A DNA stretch of 64,000 bases from an uncultured Ruminococcus sp. (GTDB taxonomy: Bacteria > Bacillota > Clostridia > Oscillospirales > Ruminococcaceae). The stretch covers positions 62,001 through 126,000 of the forward strand of contig CANQVA010000003.1 of assembly GCA_947627175.1 (NCBI GenBank). Direction: 5' to 3'. A program made the position numbers and the translations under genes. Positions 9,254 to 19,451 of this stretch are shown here, piece after piece. Below the pieces are notes generated by a model, which was not told the DNA's origin, searched no databases, and worked only from the letters and a program-made list of their open reading frames with translations. Each line of letters opens with the position of its first letter. Positions within the stretch are counted from its first letter, which is position 1.

Positions 9254-10453
9254 ATGATTATTTTAGTTGTTAATGCGGGAAGTTCTTCCCTCAAATATCA
9301 ACTTATCAACATGGACGATGAAAGCGTAATTGCAAAGGGTAATTGTGACAGAATCGGAATTGACGGTCACATTTCCCACAAAACAGGTGACGGAAGGTCT
9401 TTTGAGGCTGACTGTTCTTTCCCTACTCATACGGAAGCTTTCATGAAACTTGTTGAAGCTCTCACAACAGGCGATGCAAAAGTTATTGACAGCATGGACG
9501 AAATTTCCGCTGTCGGTCACAGAATAGTGCAAGGTGCTGATATTTTCGATAAGTCTGTACTTGTTACAGATGAAATCATTGACAAAATCGACGAACTCCG
9601 TGAACTTGCTCCCGTTCACAACCACGCTCACGCACTTGCTTTGAGAGCCTGCAAAAAAGTTATCCCTGAAAACGTTCCGCAGGTTGCTGTCTTTGATACG
9701 GCTTTCCACCAGACAATGCCACCAAAGGCTTATATGTTCGGATTGCCATATGATGATTATCAGAATCTTCATGTAAGAAAATACGGTTTCCACGGCACGT
9801 CACACAGATTTGTTTCTTCTGCTCTTGCTGAAGCTATGGGTAGAGATATAAAAGACCTTAAAATTGTTTCATGTCATCTCGGAAACGGTTCTTCAATCAC
9901 AGCTGTTGATGGCGGTAAATCTATTGATACATCAATGGGATTCACTCCTCTTGACGGCGTTGTAATGGGAACACGTACAGGTTCTGTTGACCCGTCGGCA
10001 GTTACATTTGTAGCATCAAAACACGGCTTTTCTCCTGAACAGATGAGCGAATATATGAACAAAAAGTCAGGTTTCCTCGGCGTTTCGGGCGTTGGCTCTG
10101 ATAATCGTGATATTACAGACGCTGCTGCACATGGAAACGACAGAGCACAGCTTGTTTCTGATATGCTCGTTTATGAAATAAAGAAATATATAGGTTCATA
10201 CGCTGCTGCTATGAATGGTCTTGATGCTGTTCTTTTCACAGGCGGTATAGGTGAAAATGCTTACGATGTAAGAGAAAAAGTATGTGAAAATATGGAATTT
10301 TTCGGCATAAAACTCAACAAGTCCGCAAATGACGGAATGAGAGGACAGTTAAAGAAAATTTCCGCTGATGACTCAAAAGTTGAAGTATGGGTAGTTCCTA
10401 CTAATGAAGAACTTCTCATTGCAAGAGATACACTCGCCCTTATATCAAAGTAA
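9254..10453 (+). CDS. ackA: Acetate kinase
   Basis: VNAGSSSLKYQLI...HNHAHALAL...FHQTMPPKAY...YGFHGTSHR. Confidence 0.97.
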   Translation: MIILVVNAGSSSLKYQLINMDDESVIAKGNCDRIGIDGHISHKTGDGRSFEADCSFPTHTEAFMKLVEALTTGDAKVIDSMDEISAVGHRIVQGADIFDKSVLVTDEIIDKIDELRELAPVHNHAHALALRACKKVIPENVPQVAVFDTAFHQTMPPKAYMFGLPYDDYQNLHVRKYGFHGTSHRFVSSALAEAMGRDIKDLKIVSCHLGNGSSITAVDGGKSIDTSMGFTPLDGVVMGTRTGSVDPSAVTFVASKHGFSPEQMSEYMNKKSGFLGVSGVGSDNRDITDAAAHGNDRAQLVSDMLVYEIKKYIGSYAAAMNGLDAVLFTGGIGENAYDVREKVCENMEFFGIKLNKSANDGMRGQLKKISADDSKVEVWVVPTNEELLIARDTLALISK

Positions 10454-10504
10454 TCAGTAATATTATTATACATTAACACGATGTAAAAATCAACACATTT
10501 TCAT

Positions 10505-10543
10505 AAAATACGCTTTCCTTTTGATGAAGAAAGCGTATTTTTT
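10505..10543 (+). terminator. Intrinsic terminator downstream of ackA
   Basis: AAAATACGCTTTC...GAAAGCGTATTTTTT. Confidence 0.85.
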
Positions 10544-10682
10544 ATATTATATATTATAAAATTCGGCTATATCCGACAAAAAATATTTTCATAAATCTTG
10601 TATTTTACTATTGACAAATATAAAAAACTGATATATAATTTCTTATGGTTATCATATAAAATAAGTAAGGGAGTGTTTTTCT

Positions 10683-10931
10683 ATGATTAAAACTATTGTT
10701 AAAATTGAAGGCATGATGTGCGGAATGTGTGAAAGTCACGTCAACGACGCTATAAGAAATAAATTTACCGTTAAAAAGGTAAGTTCTTCACACAAAACAG
10801 GTGAAACAGAAATAATTTCAGAAACAGCACCCGATGAAATAACATTGCGTAAAGCAGTTGAAGAAACGGGGTATAAGGTCATTTCCGTACAGAGTGAACC
10901 ATACGAAAAGAAAAAATTCGGTTTATTCTGA
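10683..10931 (+). CDS. HMA-domain heavy-metal-binding protein (CopZ-like)
   Basis: VKIEGMMCGMCESHVNDAI (MxCxxC); upstream TTGACA-N17-TATAAT. Confidence 0.85.
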   Translation: MIKTIVKIEGMMCGMCESHVNDAIRNKFTVKKVSSSHKTGETEIISETAPDEITLRKAVEETGYKVISVQSEPYEKKKFGLF

Positions 10932-10942
10932 AAATTTTTTAT

Positions 10943-10972
10943 GCTGTATTTCACAAATACAGCAATTTTTTT
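10943..10972 (+). terminator. Intrinsic terminator
   Basis: GCTGTATTT-CAC-AAATACAGC then AATTTTTTT. Confidence 0.8.
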
Positions 10973-10998
10973 ATCTTCATGAAAGGATTACATAAAAA

Positions 10999-12330
10999 AT
11001 GAACATTCAGATTTCAGAACATTTCACATTCAGCAAACTTATAAAATTTTGCCTACCGTCAATAATAATGATGGTATTTACATCAGTATATGGTGTTGTT
11101 GACGGGCTTTTCGTATCAAACTATGCAGGTGATACTGCTTTTTCAGCTGTAAACTTCATAATGCCTCTTCTTATGATATTCGGCGGTCTTGGTTTCATGT
11201 TCGGAACAGGAGGTAGTGCTATAGTTGCAAAGACTTTAGGAGAGGGAAAAAAAGACAGGGCAAACGAATATTTCACAATGATAATATGTGTTAATATAAT
11301 AGTCGGCGTTGTGCTTGCAATAACAGGATTTATTTTTCTGAAACCTGCTGCAATTCTCATGAAAGCATCAGAAAAAATGCTTGGTTACTGTATGCAGTAC
11401 GGAAAAATACTTATATGTTTTGTTCCGTTTTTCATGTTGCAGAATGTTTTTCAGAGTTTCTTTGTTGCTGCTGGAAAACCTGACATTGGTCTTAAAATAT
11501 CAATTTTATCAGGTGTAGTAAATATGCTTTTTGACTTTTTGTTTATAGGCGTGTTCAAATGGGGTGTACAAGGTGCGGCAACGGCAACAGCACTGTCACA
11601 AGCAGTAGGTGCAATAATACCCGTATTCTATTTTGCATCAGAAAACAACAGTATGCTTAAATTTGTAAAATTCAGATTCAACAAAAAAATTATATTGCGA
11701 ACCTGCACAAATGGTTCTTCCGAACTGATGACAAATATTTCAATGTCTGTTGTAAATATGCTTTATAACAGTCAGCTTATGAAATACGCCGGACAGGACG
11801 GTGTGGCAACTTACGGTGTAATAATGTATGTAAGTTTTATATTTGTGTCTATATTCATAGGATTTTCAATAGGCTCTGCACCTATTACAAGTTATAACTA
11901 TGGTGCAAACAATTCAGACGAACTGAAAGGCATTCTCCGGAAAAGTATTTCAGTAATTGCCTGCACGGCAGTTTCAATGACAGTTCTTTCGCAAATTATC
12001 GCTTATCCGCTTGCAAAAATATTTGTCGGCTATAAACCTGAACTTTTTGAACTCACTGTACACGCATTCCGTATATATGCAATATCATTTCTCATATCAG
12101 GATTTAATATATATGGCTCTTCATTCTTTACAGCACTGAACAACGGCTTTGTTTCGGCGGTCATATCGTTTCTGAGGACTCTTTTGTTTCAAATTGTAAT
12201 GGTACTTGTTATTCCGGCAATTTTCGGTCTTGACGGCATATGGGTATCAATTATTTTTGCTGAACTTCTTGCACTTATTGTAACGATGTATTTCTTTTTC
12301 CGCAACAAGTCAAGATACGGCTATATCTGA
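10999..12330 (+). CDS. MATE family efflux transporter
   Basis: Multi-TM, MATE-like FGGLGFMFGTGGSAIVAKTLGEG. Confidence 0.88.
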   Translation: MNIQISEHFTFSKLIKFCLPSIIMMVFTSVYGVVDGLFVSNYAGDTAFSAVNFIMPLLMIFGGLGFMFGTGGSAIVAKTLGEGKKDRANEYFTMIICVNIIVGVVLAITGFIFLKPAAILMKASEKMLGYCMQYGKILICFVPFFMLQNVFQSFFVAAGKPDIGLKISILSGVVNMLFDFLFIGVFKWGVQGAATATALSQAVGAIIPVFYFASENNSMLKFVKFRFNKKIILRTCTNGSSELMTNISMSVVNMLYNSQLMKYAGQDGVATYGVIMYVSFIFVSIFIGFSIGSAPITSYNYGANNSDELKGILRKSISVIACTAVSMTVLSQIIAYPLAKIFVGYKPELFELTVHAFRIYAISFLISGFNIYGSSFFTALNNGFVSAVISFLRTLLFQIVMVLVIPAIFGLDGIWVSIIFAELLALIVTMYFFFRNKSRYGYI

Positions 12331-12359
12331 AAATTTCACTTGACTATCACACTTTCAGA

Positions 12360-14834
12360 TTGAAAACAGGAAATATATGTGATATAATAATTACAAATCA
12401 CAGCAGGAAAGGTGTGTATATATTGGTTAAAAAAACCGAAAAAATTATAAAACCCGCTCCCGTAAGAATAAATGCCTCTGTAGATTCAGGGCTTAATTCA
12501 GAACAAGTAAATAAAAGGCTTGCGGACGGTTTTGACAACAAACCCGTTGAATCTCCGTCAAAATCAGTCAAGGAAATTATAAGTGAAAATGTTTTTACTT
12601 ACTTCAATTTCATATTCTTCATTCTTGCTTGTCTGCTTGTTTTTGTAGGTTCTTACCGTGACATGACATTTATACCCATAATTGTCGCAAATACCCTTAT
12701 AGGAATTATTCAGGAACTCCGTTCAAAAAGAACACTCGACAAACTGACTATGCTTAACGCCCCTGTTACAACAGTTATACGTGACGGCAAAGAAATGACT
12801 GTGCAATCACAACACCTTGTACTTGATGATATAGCAGTTTTCAGAGCAGGAAATCAGATAAGTGCAGACGCTGTTATAATAGACGGAAATGTTTCTGTAA
12901 ATGAATCACTTCTTACAGGTGAATCAGATGAAATATCAAAGGGAAGCGGTGACACGCTTATGTCGGGAAGTTTTGTTGTTTCCGGGGCGTGCCGTGCAAG
13001 ACTTGAAAAAGTCGGCAGTGATTCTTATATATCACAACTCACATTACAGGCAAAACGCTCCAAAAAAGGCGAACAGTCCGAAATGATACGTTCCCTTAAC
13101 AGAATTGTAAAATTCGCAGGAATTATAATTATTCCTATCGGCATTTTTATGTTTTATCAGCAGTTCTTTATAAATGACATTCCTATGAAAGACAGTATTG
13201 AAGCTATGGTTGCCGCTGTTATAGGAATGGTTCCTGAAGGTCTTTTTCTTATAGCAAGTACTACACTTGCGATAAGTGCAATGCGTCTTGCATATGGAAA
13301 AGTACTCGTTCATGATATGAAATGTATTGAAACGCTTGCACGTGTCGACGTTCTTTGTGTGGATAAAACAGGAACTATAACTGAAAACGCAATGCGTGTT
13401 ACTGACGTTATCCCCGTAATAAACGATATGTCAACAGATGAACTACAGGGGCTTTTAAGTGATTTTACTGCCGCTCAAGCCTCTGACAATGAAACGATGA
13501 ACGCCCTTAAAAATCATTTCCGAAGTCCTGCCGGAAGAAAACCTATAGGCAGAACAGGTTTTTCCTCAAAGTATAAATATAGCAGCGTTACATTTGAAAA
13601 CGGTTCATATGTCGTAGGGGCTCCCGATTTTATCATACAGGAACAGAATGACAAGTTCAAACAGATTATTGAATCAAACAGCCGTAAGGGGCACAGAGTT
13701 CTTGCTTTCGGAAGATACGGCGGTATTCCCGACGGCAAGGAATTAAAAGACAATTTCATTCCGATATGTTTTATAATACTATCAAATCCCATACGTGAAA
13801 ATGCACCTGAAACGTTTAAATTCTTTGCGGAACAGGGCGTTGAAATAAAAGTAATATCGGGCGATAATCCCGTTACCGTTTCAGAAGTAGCAAAACAGGC
13901 AGGCATAGAAAATGCGAAAAATTATATAGATGCTTCAACTCTTACTACAGATAACGCTATTTATGATGCTGTTCAGAGATACACCGTTTTCGGACGTGTT
14001 ACCCCCGACCAGAAACGAAAATTTGTAAAGGCTCTGAAACTTCAGGGGAGAACTGTTGCAATGACAGGCGACGGCGTAAACGACGTTCTTGCACTGAAAG
14101 ATGCAGACTGTTCTGTTGCTATGGCTTCAGGAAGTGAGGCGGCGGCTCAGGTTTCACAGCTTGTACTTCTTGAATCAGACTTTTCAAAAATGCCTGACGT
14201 TGTTATGGAGGGCAGACGTGTTGTAAATAATCTTGAACGTTCCGGAAGTCTTTTCCTTGTAAAAAATATTTTTTCCCTTATCATGTCAATACTTTCGATA
14301 TGTTTCGGTATTACTTATCCGCTGAAGCCCTCGCAGATTTCACTTATAAGTCTGTTTACTATAGGTTTACCTGCATTATTCCTGTCACAAATGCCTAATC
14401 AGGACATTATAAAAGGAAAGTTCATGACAAATATTTTACTGAAAGCATTCCCGGCAGGTCTTACGGATACAATAATAGTTGCGGCAATGGTATTTTTCGG
14501 AAACGCTTACGCTGTTGACCAGTCAGACATAGCAACGGCTTCAACAATTTTATTATGTATTGTCGGTCTTATGATTCTTTTTGAAATAAGCAGACCTATG
14601 AATGTATACAAAATGACTTTGTGGATATTCTGTATATTCGGACTTTCTTTCTGTATGATTTTCATAAGCGACTTGTTCGGAATTTCAGGAATGTCAACAA
14701 GAGCAATTCTGTTATGTATCAACTTTTCTATAATCGCTGAACCGTTCATGCGTTATCTTACAATGCTTTTCAACAAAATAAAAGAACTCTTTACAAAAGG
14801 TGAACAGGCCGGCAAAAGAGAGATAGAATTATAA
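12360..14834 (+). CDS. Cation-translocating P-type ATPase
   Basis: DKTGTITENAMRV, LLTGESDEISK, MTGDGVNDVLALKDADCSVAM; TTG at 12423 after GGAAAGGTG is an alternative start. Confidence 0.92.
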   Translation: MKTGNICDIIITNHSRKGVYILVKKTEKIIKPAPVRINASVDSGLNSEQVNKRLADGFDNKPVESPSKSVKEIISENVFTYFNFIFFILACLLVFVGSYRDMTFIPIIVANTLIGIIQELRSKRTLDKLTMLNAPVTTVIRDGKEMTVQSQHLVLDDIAVFRAGNQISADAVIIDGNVSVNESLLTGESDEISKGSGDTLMSGSFVVSGACRARLEKVGSDSYISQLTLQAKRSKKGEQSEMIRSLNRIVKFAGIIIIPIGIFMFYQQFFINDIPMKDSIEAMVAAVIGMVPEGLFLIASTTLAISAMRLAYGKVLVHDMKCIETLARVDVLCVDKTGTITENAMRVTDVIPVINDMSTDELQGLLSDFTAAQASDNETMNALKNHFRSPAGRKPIGRTGFSSKYKYSSVTFENGSYVVGAPDFIIQEQNDKFKQIIESNSRKGHRVLAFGRYGGIPDGKELKDNFIPICFIILSNPIRENAPETFKFFAEQGVEIKVISGDNPVTVSEVAKQAGIENAKNYIDASTLTTDNAIYDAVQRYTVFGRVTPDQKRKFVKALKLQGRTVAMTGDGVNDVLALKDADCSVAMASGSEAAAQVSQLVLLESDFSKMPDVVMEGRRVVNNLERSGSLFLVKNIFSLIMSILSICFGITYPLKPSQISLISLFTIGLPALFLSQMPNQDIIKGKFMTNILLKAFPAGLTDTIIVAAMVFFGNAYAVDQSDIATASTILLCIVGLMILFEISRPMNVYKMTLWIFCIFGLSFCMIFISDLFGISGMSTRAILLCINFSIIAEPFMRYLTMLFNKIKELFTKGEQAGKREIEL

Positions 14835-14837
14835 ATC

Positions 14838-14868
14838 AAAAGGGACTTTTTGAAAGTCCCTTTTTGTT
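14838..14868. terminator. Intrinsic terminator between convergent genes
   Basis: AAAGGGACTTTTTGAAAGTCCCTTTTT. Confidence 0.85.
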
Positions 14869-15415
14869 ATACTTTAGCATACTTCTTTACTTTCAGCGAA
14901 ATACCAACCGCACAGACGAGTTTCAGCAGGTCAAACAATAAATAAGGTAATACACAGGCAGATAACCCATATAAGAAACTTGATTTTGTGACGTGCATAA
15001 ACCACAGTGTTCCGCAAAGATAACATACACTCATACCAATAATCAATGAAATAACTTGTATATAAAGTTTTTTTCCAAACAGCTTTTCAGCAATCCAGAA
15101 TACAAGTGCAAGAAAAAGAAATCCCCATATATAACCGCCCGAATAAGAAGTCAATGCACTTAATCCTGCATTGAATCCCGAAAAAACAGGCATTCCAACC
15201 GCACCGATAAGTATATATACAAGTATGGAAAAAAAGCCGTTTTTTCCGCCAAGAATACTTAATGCACAGAATACACCGAAAGTCTGTAAAGTAAACGGAA
15301 TAACAGTTGGTACGGAAATCCACGAACACACAGCTATAATTGCCGAAAACACGGCAATTAAAACAATCTCCCGTGTTTTGAAAGCCTTTGGACGTGATAC
15401 AATATTTTCTGACAT
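14867..15415 (-). CDS. bioY: Biotin transporter substrate-specificity component BioY
   Basis: PFTLQTFGVFCALSILGGKNGFFSILVYILIGAVGMPVFSGFNAGLSALTSYSGGYIWGF; start at 15415 with GGAGGAC upstream. Confidence 0.92.
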   Translation of the reverse strand: MSENIVSRPKAFKTREIVLIAVFSAIIAVCSWISVPTVIPFTLQTFGVFCALSILGGKNGFFSILVYILIGAVGMPVFSGFNAGLSALTSYSGGYIWGFLFLALVFWIAEKLFGKKLYIQVISLIIGMSVCYLCGTLWFMHVTKSSFLYGLSACVLPYLLFDLLKLVCAVGISLKVKKYAKV

Positions 15416-15445
15416 AAAAAGTCCTCCTTTAATTTTTTCAGACTT

Positions 15446-15498
15446 ATTATACCACAAAAAAACAGTATTGTCAACCTTATTTTAAAAATAAGTTGACA
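15446..15498 (-). promoter_or_regulatory. bioY promoter with overlapping palindromic operator (BirA-type candidate)
   Basis: Minus strand TTGACA-N17-TATAAT (15474..15446); 30-bp inverted repeat TGTCAACCTTATTTTAAAAATAAGTTGACA at 15469-15498 covers the -35 box. Confidence 0.75.
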
Positions 15499-15509
15499 TT
15501 TTTTTTGTA

Positions 15510-16697
15510 TCAGTCATTCTTTGTGCTGTGTTGTTTATTTTTTCTGCGTCTTATTCTGTTTATATTACGCTCAAAATCTCCGCTATCAATCCATTCAGCA
15601 AGAAAATACTGCTCAAGCATAGGAACAGTGCAGGAGTAAAAACCTATCTTTTCACTATAAAGCGGTAAAAGACTTTCGGGAAGTATCATATATCCGGCAC
15701 GCATAGACGGTGCTATTGTTTTTGAAAAAGTATTTATATATATTACATTTTTGTCAGGACACATTGAAAAAAGCGTTTCCGGAGCAGTTCCTGTCATAAT
15801 AAATTCGGAATCATAGTCATCTTCAATAATAAATGCGTTTCTGCTTTCCGCCCACTTTATGTAATCGGCACGCCTTTCGGCAGATGCAGTTATATTACTT
15901 GGAAAACTGTGAAAAGGCGTTACATGAAGAACAGAAGCTGACGTTTTTTCAAGTTCTTCTGTGCGTATGCCCTCTGAATCCATTTCAAGCATTTCGCAGA
16001 CTGCACCGTTTGCCGTATATACTTCTTTTATTTTTTCATAAGACGGATTTTCAATGGCAATTATTCTGTCCCTGCCGAGCATCTGTATGCATAGTCCGTA
16101 AAGATATTCAGCCCCTGAACCAATTATTATCTGAGATAAATTCACTTCAATATTCCTGCTCCGCATAAGATAACGCCTTATAGCATCACGGAGTTCCTGA
16201 CAGCCGTTAGGGTGGGACTTCATAAGGATTCTTTCGCCGTAATCAGAAAGAACACGACGCATTCGCCCTGCAAATACCGAAAAAGGAATATCTGCCTGAA
16301 CAGATATATTTTCAGTTGATTTCATTCTGCTTTTCTCCGAAATATTTTCGCCCGACGGAAAACTCCTTTCAGGACTGTAAACAACATAATATCCACTTCT
16401 TTCCCGTGTTTCACAATAGTCCTCATCGCAAAGCATAGAATAAGCGTGTTCAACAGTAACTATACTCACTCCGCAATCAGCAGAAAGTGAACGTTTTGAC
16501 GGTAGCTTTGAACCATAGGAAAATGCTCCGGAAATAATTTTACTTCTGACAGCCTGATAAATTTGTATATATACAGGTGTACTGCTGTTAAAATCAATCT
16601 GAATATTCATATTTACAACATCCTTCCCGCAAAATATCATGATAATTATATCACTACAAAAATAATATGTCAAATCATAAATCAAATCTCCCTGCAA
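15510..16697 (-). CDS. MocR/GntR-family PLP-dependent regulator, C-terminally truncated
   Basis: GntR-like HTH (STPVYIQIYQAVRSKIISGAFSYGSKLPSKRSLSADCGVSIVTVEHAY) plus fold-type-I aminotransferase domain; ends at GDFERNINRIRRRKNKQHSTKND*. True start probably 16608 (MNIQIDF). Confidence 0.8.
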   Translation of the reverse strand: MQGDLIYDLTYYFCSDIIIMIFCGKDVVNMNIQIDFNSSTPVYIQIYQAVRSKIISGAFSYGSKLPSKRSLSADCGVSIVTVEHAYSMLCDEDYCETRERSGYYVVYSPERSFPSGENISEKSRMKSTENISVQADIPFSVFAGRMRRVLSDYGERILMKSHPNGCQELRDAIRRYLMRSRNIEVNLSQIIIGSGAEYLYGLCIQMLGRDRIIAIENPSYEKIKEVYTANGAVCEMLEMDSEGIRTEELEKTSASVLHVTPFHSFPSNITASAERRADYIKWAESRNAFIIEDDYDSEFIMTGTAPETLFSMCPDKNVIYINTFSKTIAPSMRAGYMILPESLLPLYSEKIGFYSCTVPMLEQYFLAEWIDSGDFERNINRIRRRKNKQHSTKND

Positions 16698-16737
16698 AAT
16701 TCAGTTTTACAGGGAGATATATAAGGAGGTTGAGATA

Positions 16738-16815
16738 GTGGATTTCATTATAATATATGTTTTAATTTCCGTTATAGAAATACTTTATACTTCCATCTGT
16801 ATATTCAACAGCTAA
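16738..16815 (+). CDS. Possible small hydrophobic peptide (25 aa), antisense to the 3' end of the anti-sigma-like gene
   Basis: AAGGAGGT (16723-16730), 7-nt spacer, GTG; (M)DFIIIYVLISVIEILYTSICIFNS*. Confidence 0.35.
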   Translation: MDFIIIYVLISVIEILYTSICIFNS

Positions 16816-18054
16816 CGGAATATTTTCTAATGCAAGTACACTGTCAAGACCGTCAGGAACAATTAACTCTACATGGAGTATATTGCAAGTAGGGTCTTTC
16901 ACATGGAAAATAATTTCATAACCATTTTTTTCATATGTGAACGGAATTTTTGTACTTTCCATTGTTGTTACATCTTCCGGGAAAATTATATAATTTCCGT
17001 TTATGCCGTCTTCTGAAAACTCAATTTCTAAATTTTCAGAATAGTTGTTTTCATCAACCCAGTACCAGTCTGTACCGCTCAATGAGAAGAAAACCTTAAA
17101 ATCAGGTCTTTGTATATTGAAATTATATACTTCACCATCATCAAAATTTACAATAAAGTTGCCGATGTCATCTTTACTTACAATAGTTCCTGTTCTTTTG
17201 TAACCGTCAGGTGAAACATAAGAAAACTGATTTTCTACAATTTCATAAGTTGTTGTTACAATCGTATTATCCATTGCAACACCGTATTCGTCAAAAGTGT
17301 ATTTAGTGAGTGAACCGTCCGAGCCGAAATCAAAACCCATATATTCACCGGACAATTCAACATAATAAAGTAAATCAAGATAACTATTTTGTGATTCAGA
17401 TTGAACATTATCTGTAACAGGTTCTGTTACAGCAGTCGGTGCTTCTGTTACAGGAGGTGCAACAGGGGCTTGTGTTACAGGCTGGGCAGGAGGTGTATTA
17501 TTATTACTGTTATTATTTTCACTTTCTGAAACAGGTTCTTCAACAGTCGGCGGTGTCTGCGGAACTCCACCGACAATTATTCCGGAATATTCAGTGTCAT
17601 TTGCATAGTCATGACCGCCGGCGACATAGCCTCTGTCTTTTGTTGTTACGGTAGTTTCTTCTGTAGAAGTTTCATTTTCCGAACTGTAATTACTTACAGC
17701 AGGTGTTTCATCAATTTCAAAATCGTCATTTCCGTTAAGATTTTTATGAAGTATAACAACACTTGTAATTCCTACAACAGCTATAATAAAAGCCGCAACG
17801 GAAGAAGTATATTTATGCCATAAAATACGGTTATAGCGTTCAGTACCTGAAACAACAATTTCCCCTTCGTCGTCATATTCACTTTCAGCTTCAACAGAAA
17901 AACCGCTTTTTTCCATGCATTTATTTACAATGCGTTTCTTTGCGTTTTCATCAAGAGCAGGATATTTTTCTGCTATTTCCTCAACAGAAAAGTCGTCAAG
18001 ATTATTCATCTGATTCATAAAATCTTTTTCGTTTTCATTCATAATAATCACCAT
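16762..18054 (-). CDS. Membrane-anchored anti-sigma-like protein with extracytoplasmic C-terminal region
   Basis: Cytoplasmic N-term, single TM (SVAAFIIAVVGITSVVIL), Thr/Pro-rich linker; overlaps the ECF sigma gene. Confidence 0.7.
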   Translation of the reverse strand: MVIIMNENEKDFMNQMNNLDDFSVEEIAEKYPALDENAKKRIVNKCMEKSGFSVEAESEYDDEGEIVVSGTERYNRILWHKYTSSVAAFIIAVVGITSVVILHKNLNGNDDFEIDETPAVSNYSSENETSTEETTVTTKDRGYVAGGHDYANDTEYSGIIVGGVPQTPPTVEEPVSESENNNSNNNTPPAQPVTQAPVAPPVTEAPTAVTEPVTDNVQSESQNSYLDLLYYVELSGEYMGFDFGSDGSLTKYTFDEYGVAMDNTIVTTTYEIVENQFSYVSPDGYKRTGTIVSKDDIGNFIVNFDDGEVYNFNIQRPDFKVFFSLSGTDWYWVDENNYSENLEIEFSEDGINGNYIIFPEDVTTMESTKIPFTYEKNGYEIIFHVKDPTCNILHVELIVPDGLDSVLALENIPLAVEYTDGSIKYFYNGN

Positions 18055-18601
18055 CTTTAAGAATTGTGCCTATCTTTTTTCGGGCACGTATGCTTCTTTT
18101 CTGTACAGCATTTGATGTCATTTTTAATATCTTTGCTATTTCATTGACTTTGTAATTATAGAAATACTGATACACTATTATTGAACTGTCAGGTTCTCCG
18201 AGAGATTTTACAGTATTCCAGAGATTACTATTTAATATGCGTTTTTCTGTTTCCTCTTCAATATCGTATGAAGCAGGCGGAATAATAATATTTTCATCAT
18301 CTATATCCGAATGCATATTATTTTTTCCTGTAATCTGCCTGAAAGCGTCAATAGCTCTACGCTTTGCAATAGTGCTTATATATGATTTCAGACTTCCTAT
18401 TCCGGACGAAAATTTTCCGGCATTTTTTAAAAGTTCAACCATAATATCACTTACGCAGTCCTCAACATCTTCCTTTGAACCGCATTTTCCGATTTTGTTA
18501 AGAACTATGGCATATACAAGATTTCCATATTGTTCAATAAGTGTTTCATAAGCCTGTCTTGGAGAACTGTTCAGCAACTGTTCCCATTCCGAATCTGTCA
18601 T
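18035..18601 (-). CDS. ECF-type RNA polymerase sigma factor
   Basis: YGNLVYAIVLNKIGKCGSKEDVEDCVSDIMVELLKNAGKF...LKSYISTIAKRRAIDAFR...NEIAKILKMTSNAVQKRSIRARKKI; start moved to 18601. Confidence 0.88.
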   Translation of the reverse strand: MTDSEWEQLLNSSPRQAYETLIEQYGNLVYAIVLNKIGKCGSKEDVEDCVSDIMVELLKNAGKFSSGIGSLKSYISTIAKRRAIDAFRQITGKNNMHSDIDDENIIIPPASYDIEEETEKRILNSNLWNTVKSLGEPDSSIIVYQYFYNYKVNEIAKILKMTSNAVQKRSIRARKKIGTILKDGDYYE

Positions 18602-18893
18602 CTTTCCACCCCCTACTAACTTAATAACAAACGAAATACATTCTTCATTATATACGTTCGCAATGTACAATAAAAAAGGACATATTTAATTATATTTTCT
18701 TTTTTTAACATGAAATATAATATGCCCTCATAACATTTTACCACGTTTCAAGTTATTACCGCAACCAATTAACAGGGAATTTACAAAAAGTTCATAATTC
18801 AAAGTTTAAAAAAATAAAAATATATTTTCTGAAAAAATATGTCACAATTCCGTTGTCAGATGTGTTATATTATATAGGACGTCCTAAAAAGAG

Positions 18894-19451
18894 GTGAATT
18901 TGGTGACATATGAAGATTCTGAAAAACTAAAAAAGATTTATGATATTTATGAACAGCCTATGTATAGAATAGCTTTTGCTGTACTTAAAAATTCCGAATT
19001 GGCAGAAGATGCTGTTTCAGATGCTTTTATAAGAATAATCAGCCGTCTTAAAAAGATAACAGAACCGAACAGCCCGAAAACTAAGGCATATATAGTTAAG
19101 GTTATAAAAAGCACATCTATAAATATATACAGAAAAAATAAACGCTCTCTTGCCTGTGAAACACCGATAGACGATACTGTAATACAAATTCCCGACAGTT
19201 CACAGAACGTCGAAGAACACGTTGAAGAGGTAATTGACAGACAGAACAAAAGAAATTTATTAAATAAACTTAATGAAACTGACCGTAATATCATAAATCT
19301 AAGGTGCGGAGATGAACTTTCATGGAAAGAAGTTGCTGAAAGAACTGACCTCACTGAAAGCACTGCACGGAAACGTTTTGAACGTGCAAAAAAATATCTT
19401 ATAAAAAAGAAAGGAGATATGACTGATGAAGAATATCAGACTACCGAATAA
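18894..19451 (+). CDS. ECF-type RNA polymerase sigma factor
   Basis: YDIYEQPMYRIAFAVLKNSELAEDAVSDAFIRIISRL...DELSWKEVAERTDLTESTARKRFERAKKYL; GTG start. Confidence 0.9.
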   Translation: MNLVTYEDSEKLKKIYDIYEQPMYRIAFAVLKNSELAEDAVSDAFIRIISRLKKITEPNSPKTKAYIVKVIKSTSINIYRKNKRSLACETPIDDTVIQIPDSSQNVEEHVEEVIDRQNKRNLLNKLNETDRNIINLRCGDELSWKEVAERTDLTESTARKRFERAKKYLIKKKGDMTDEEYQTTE

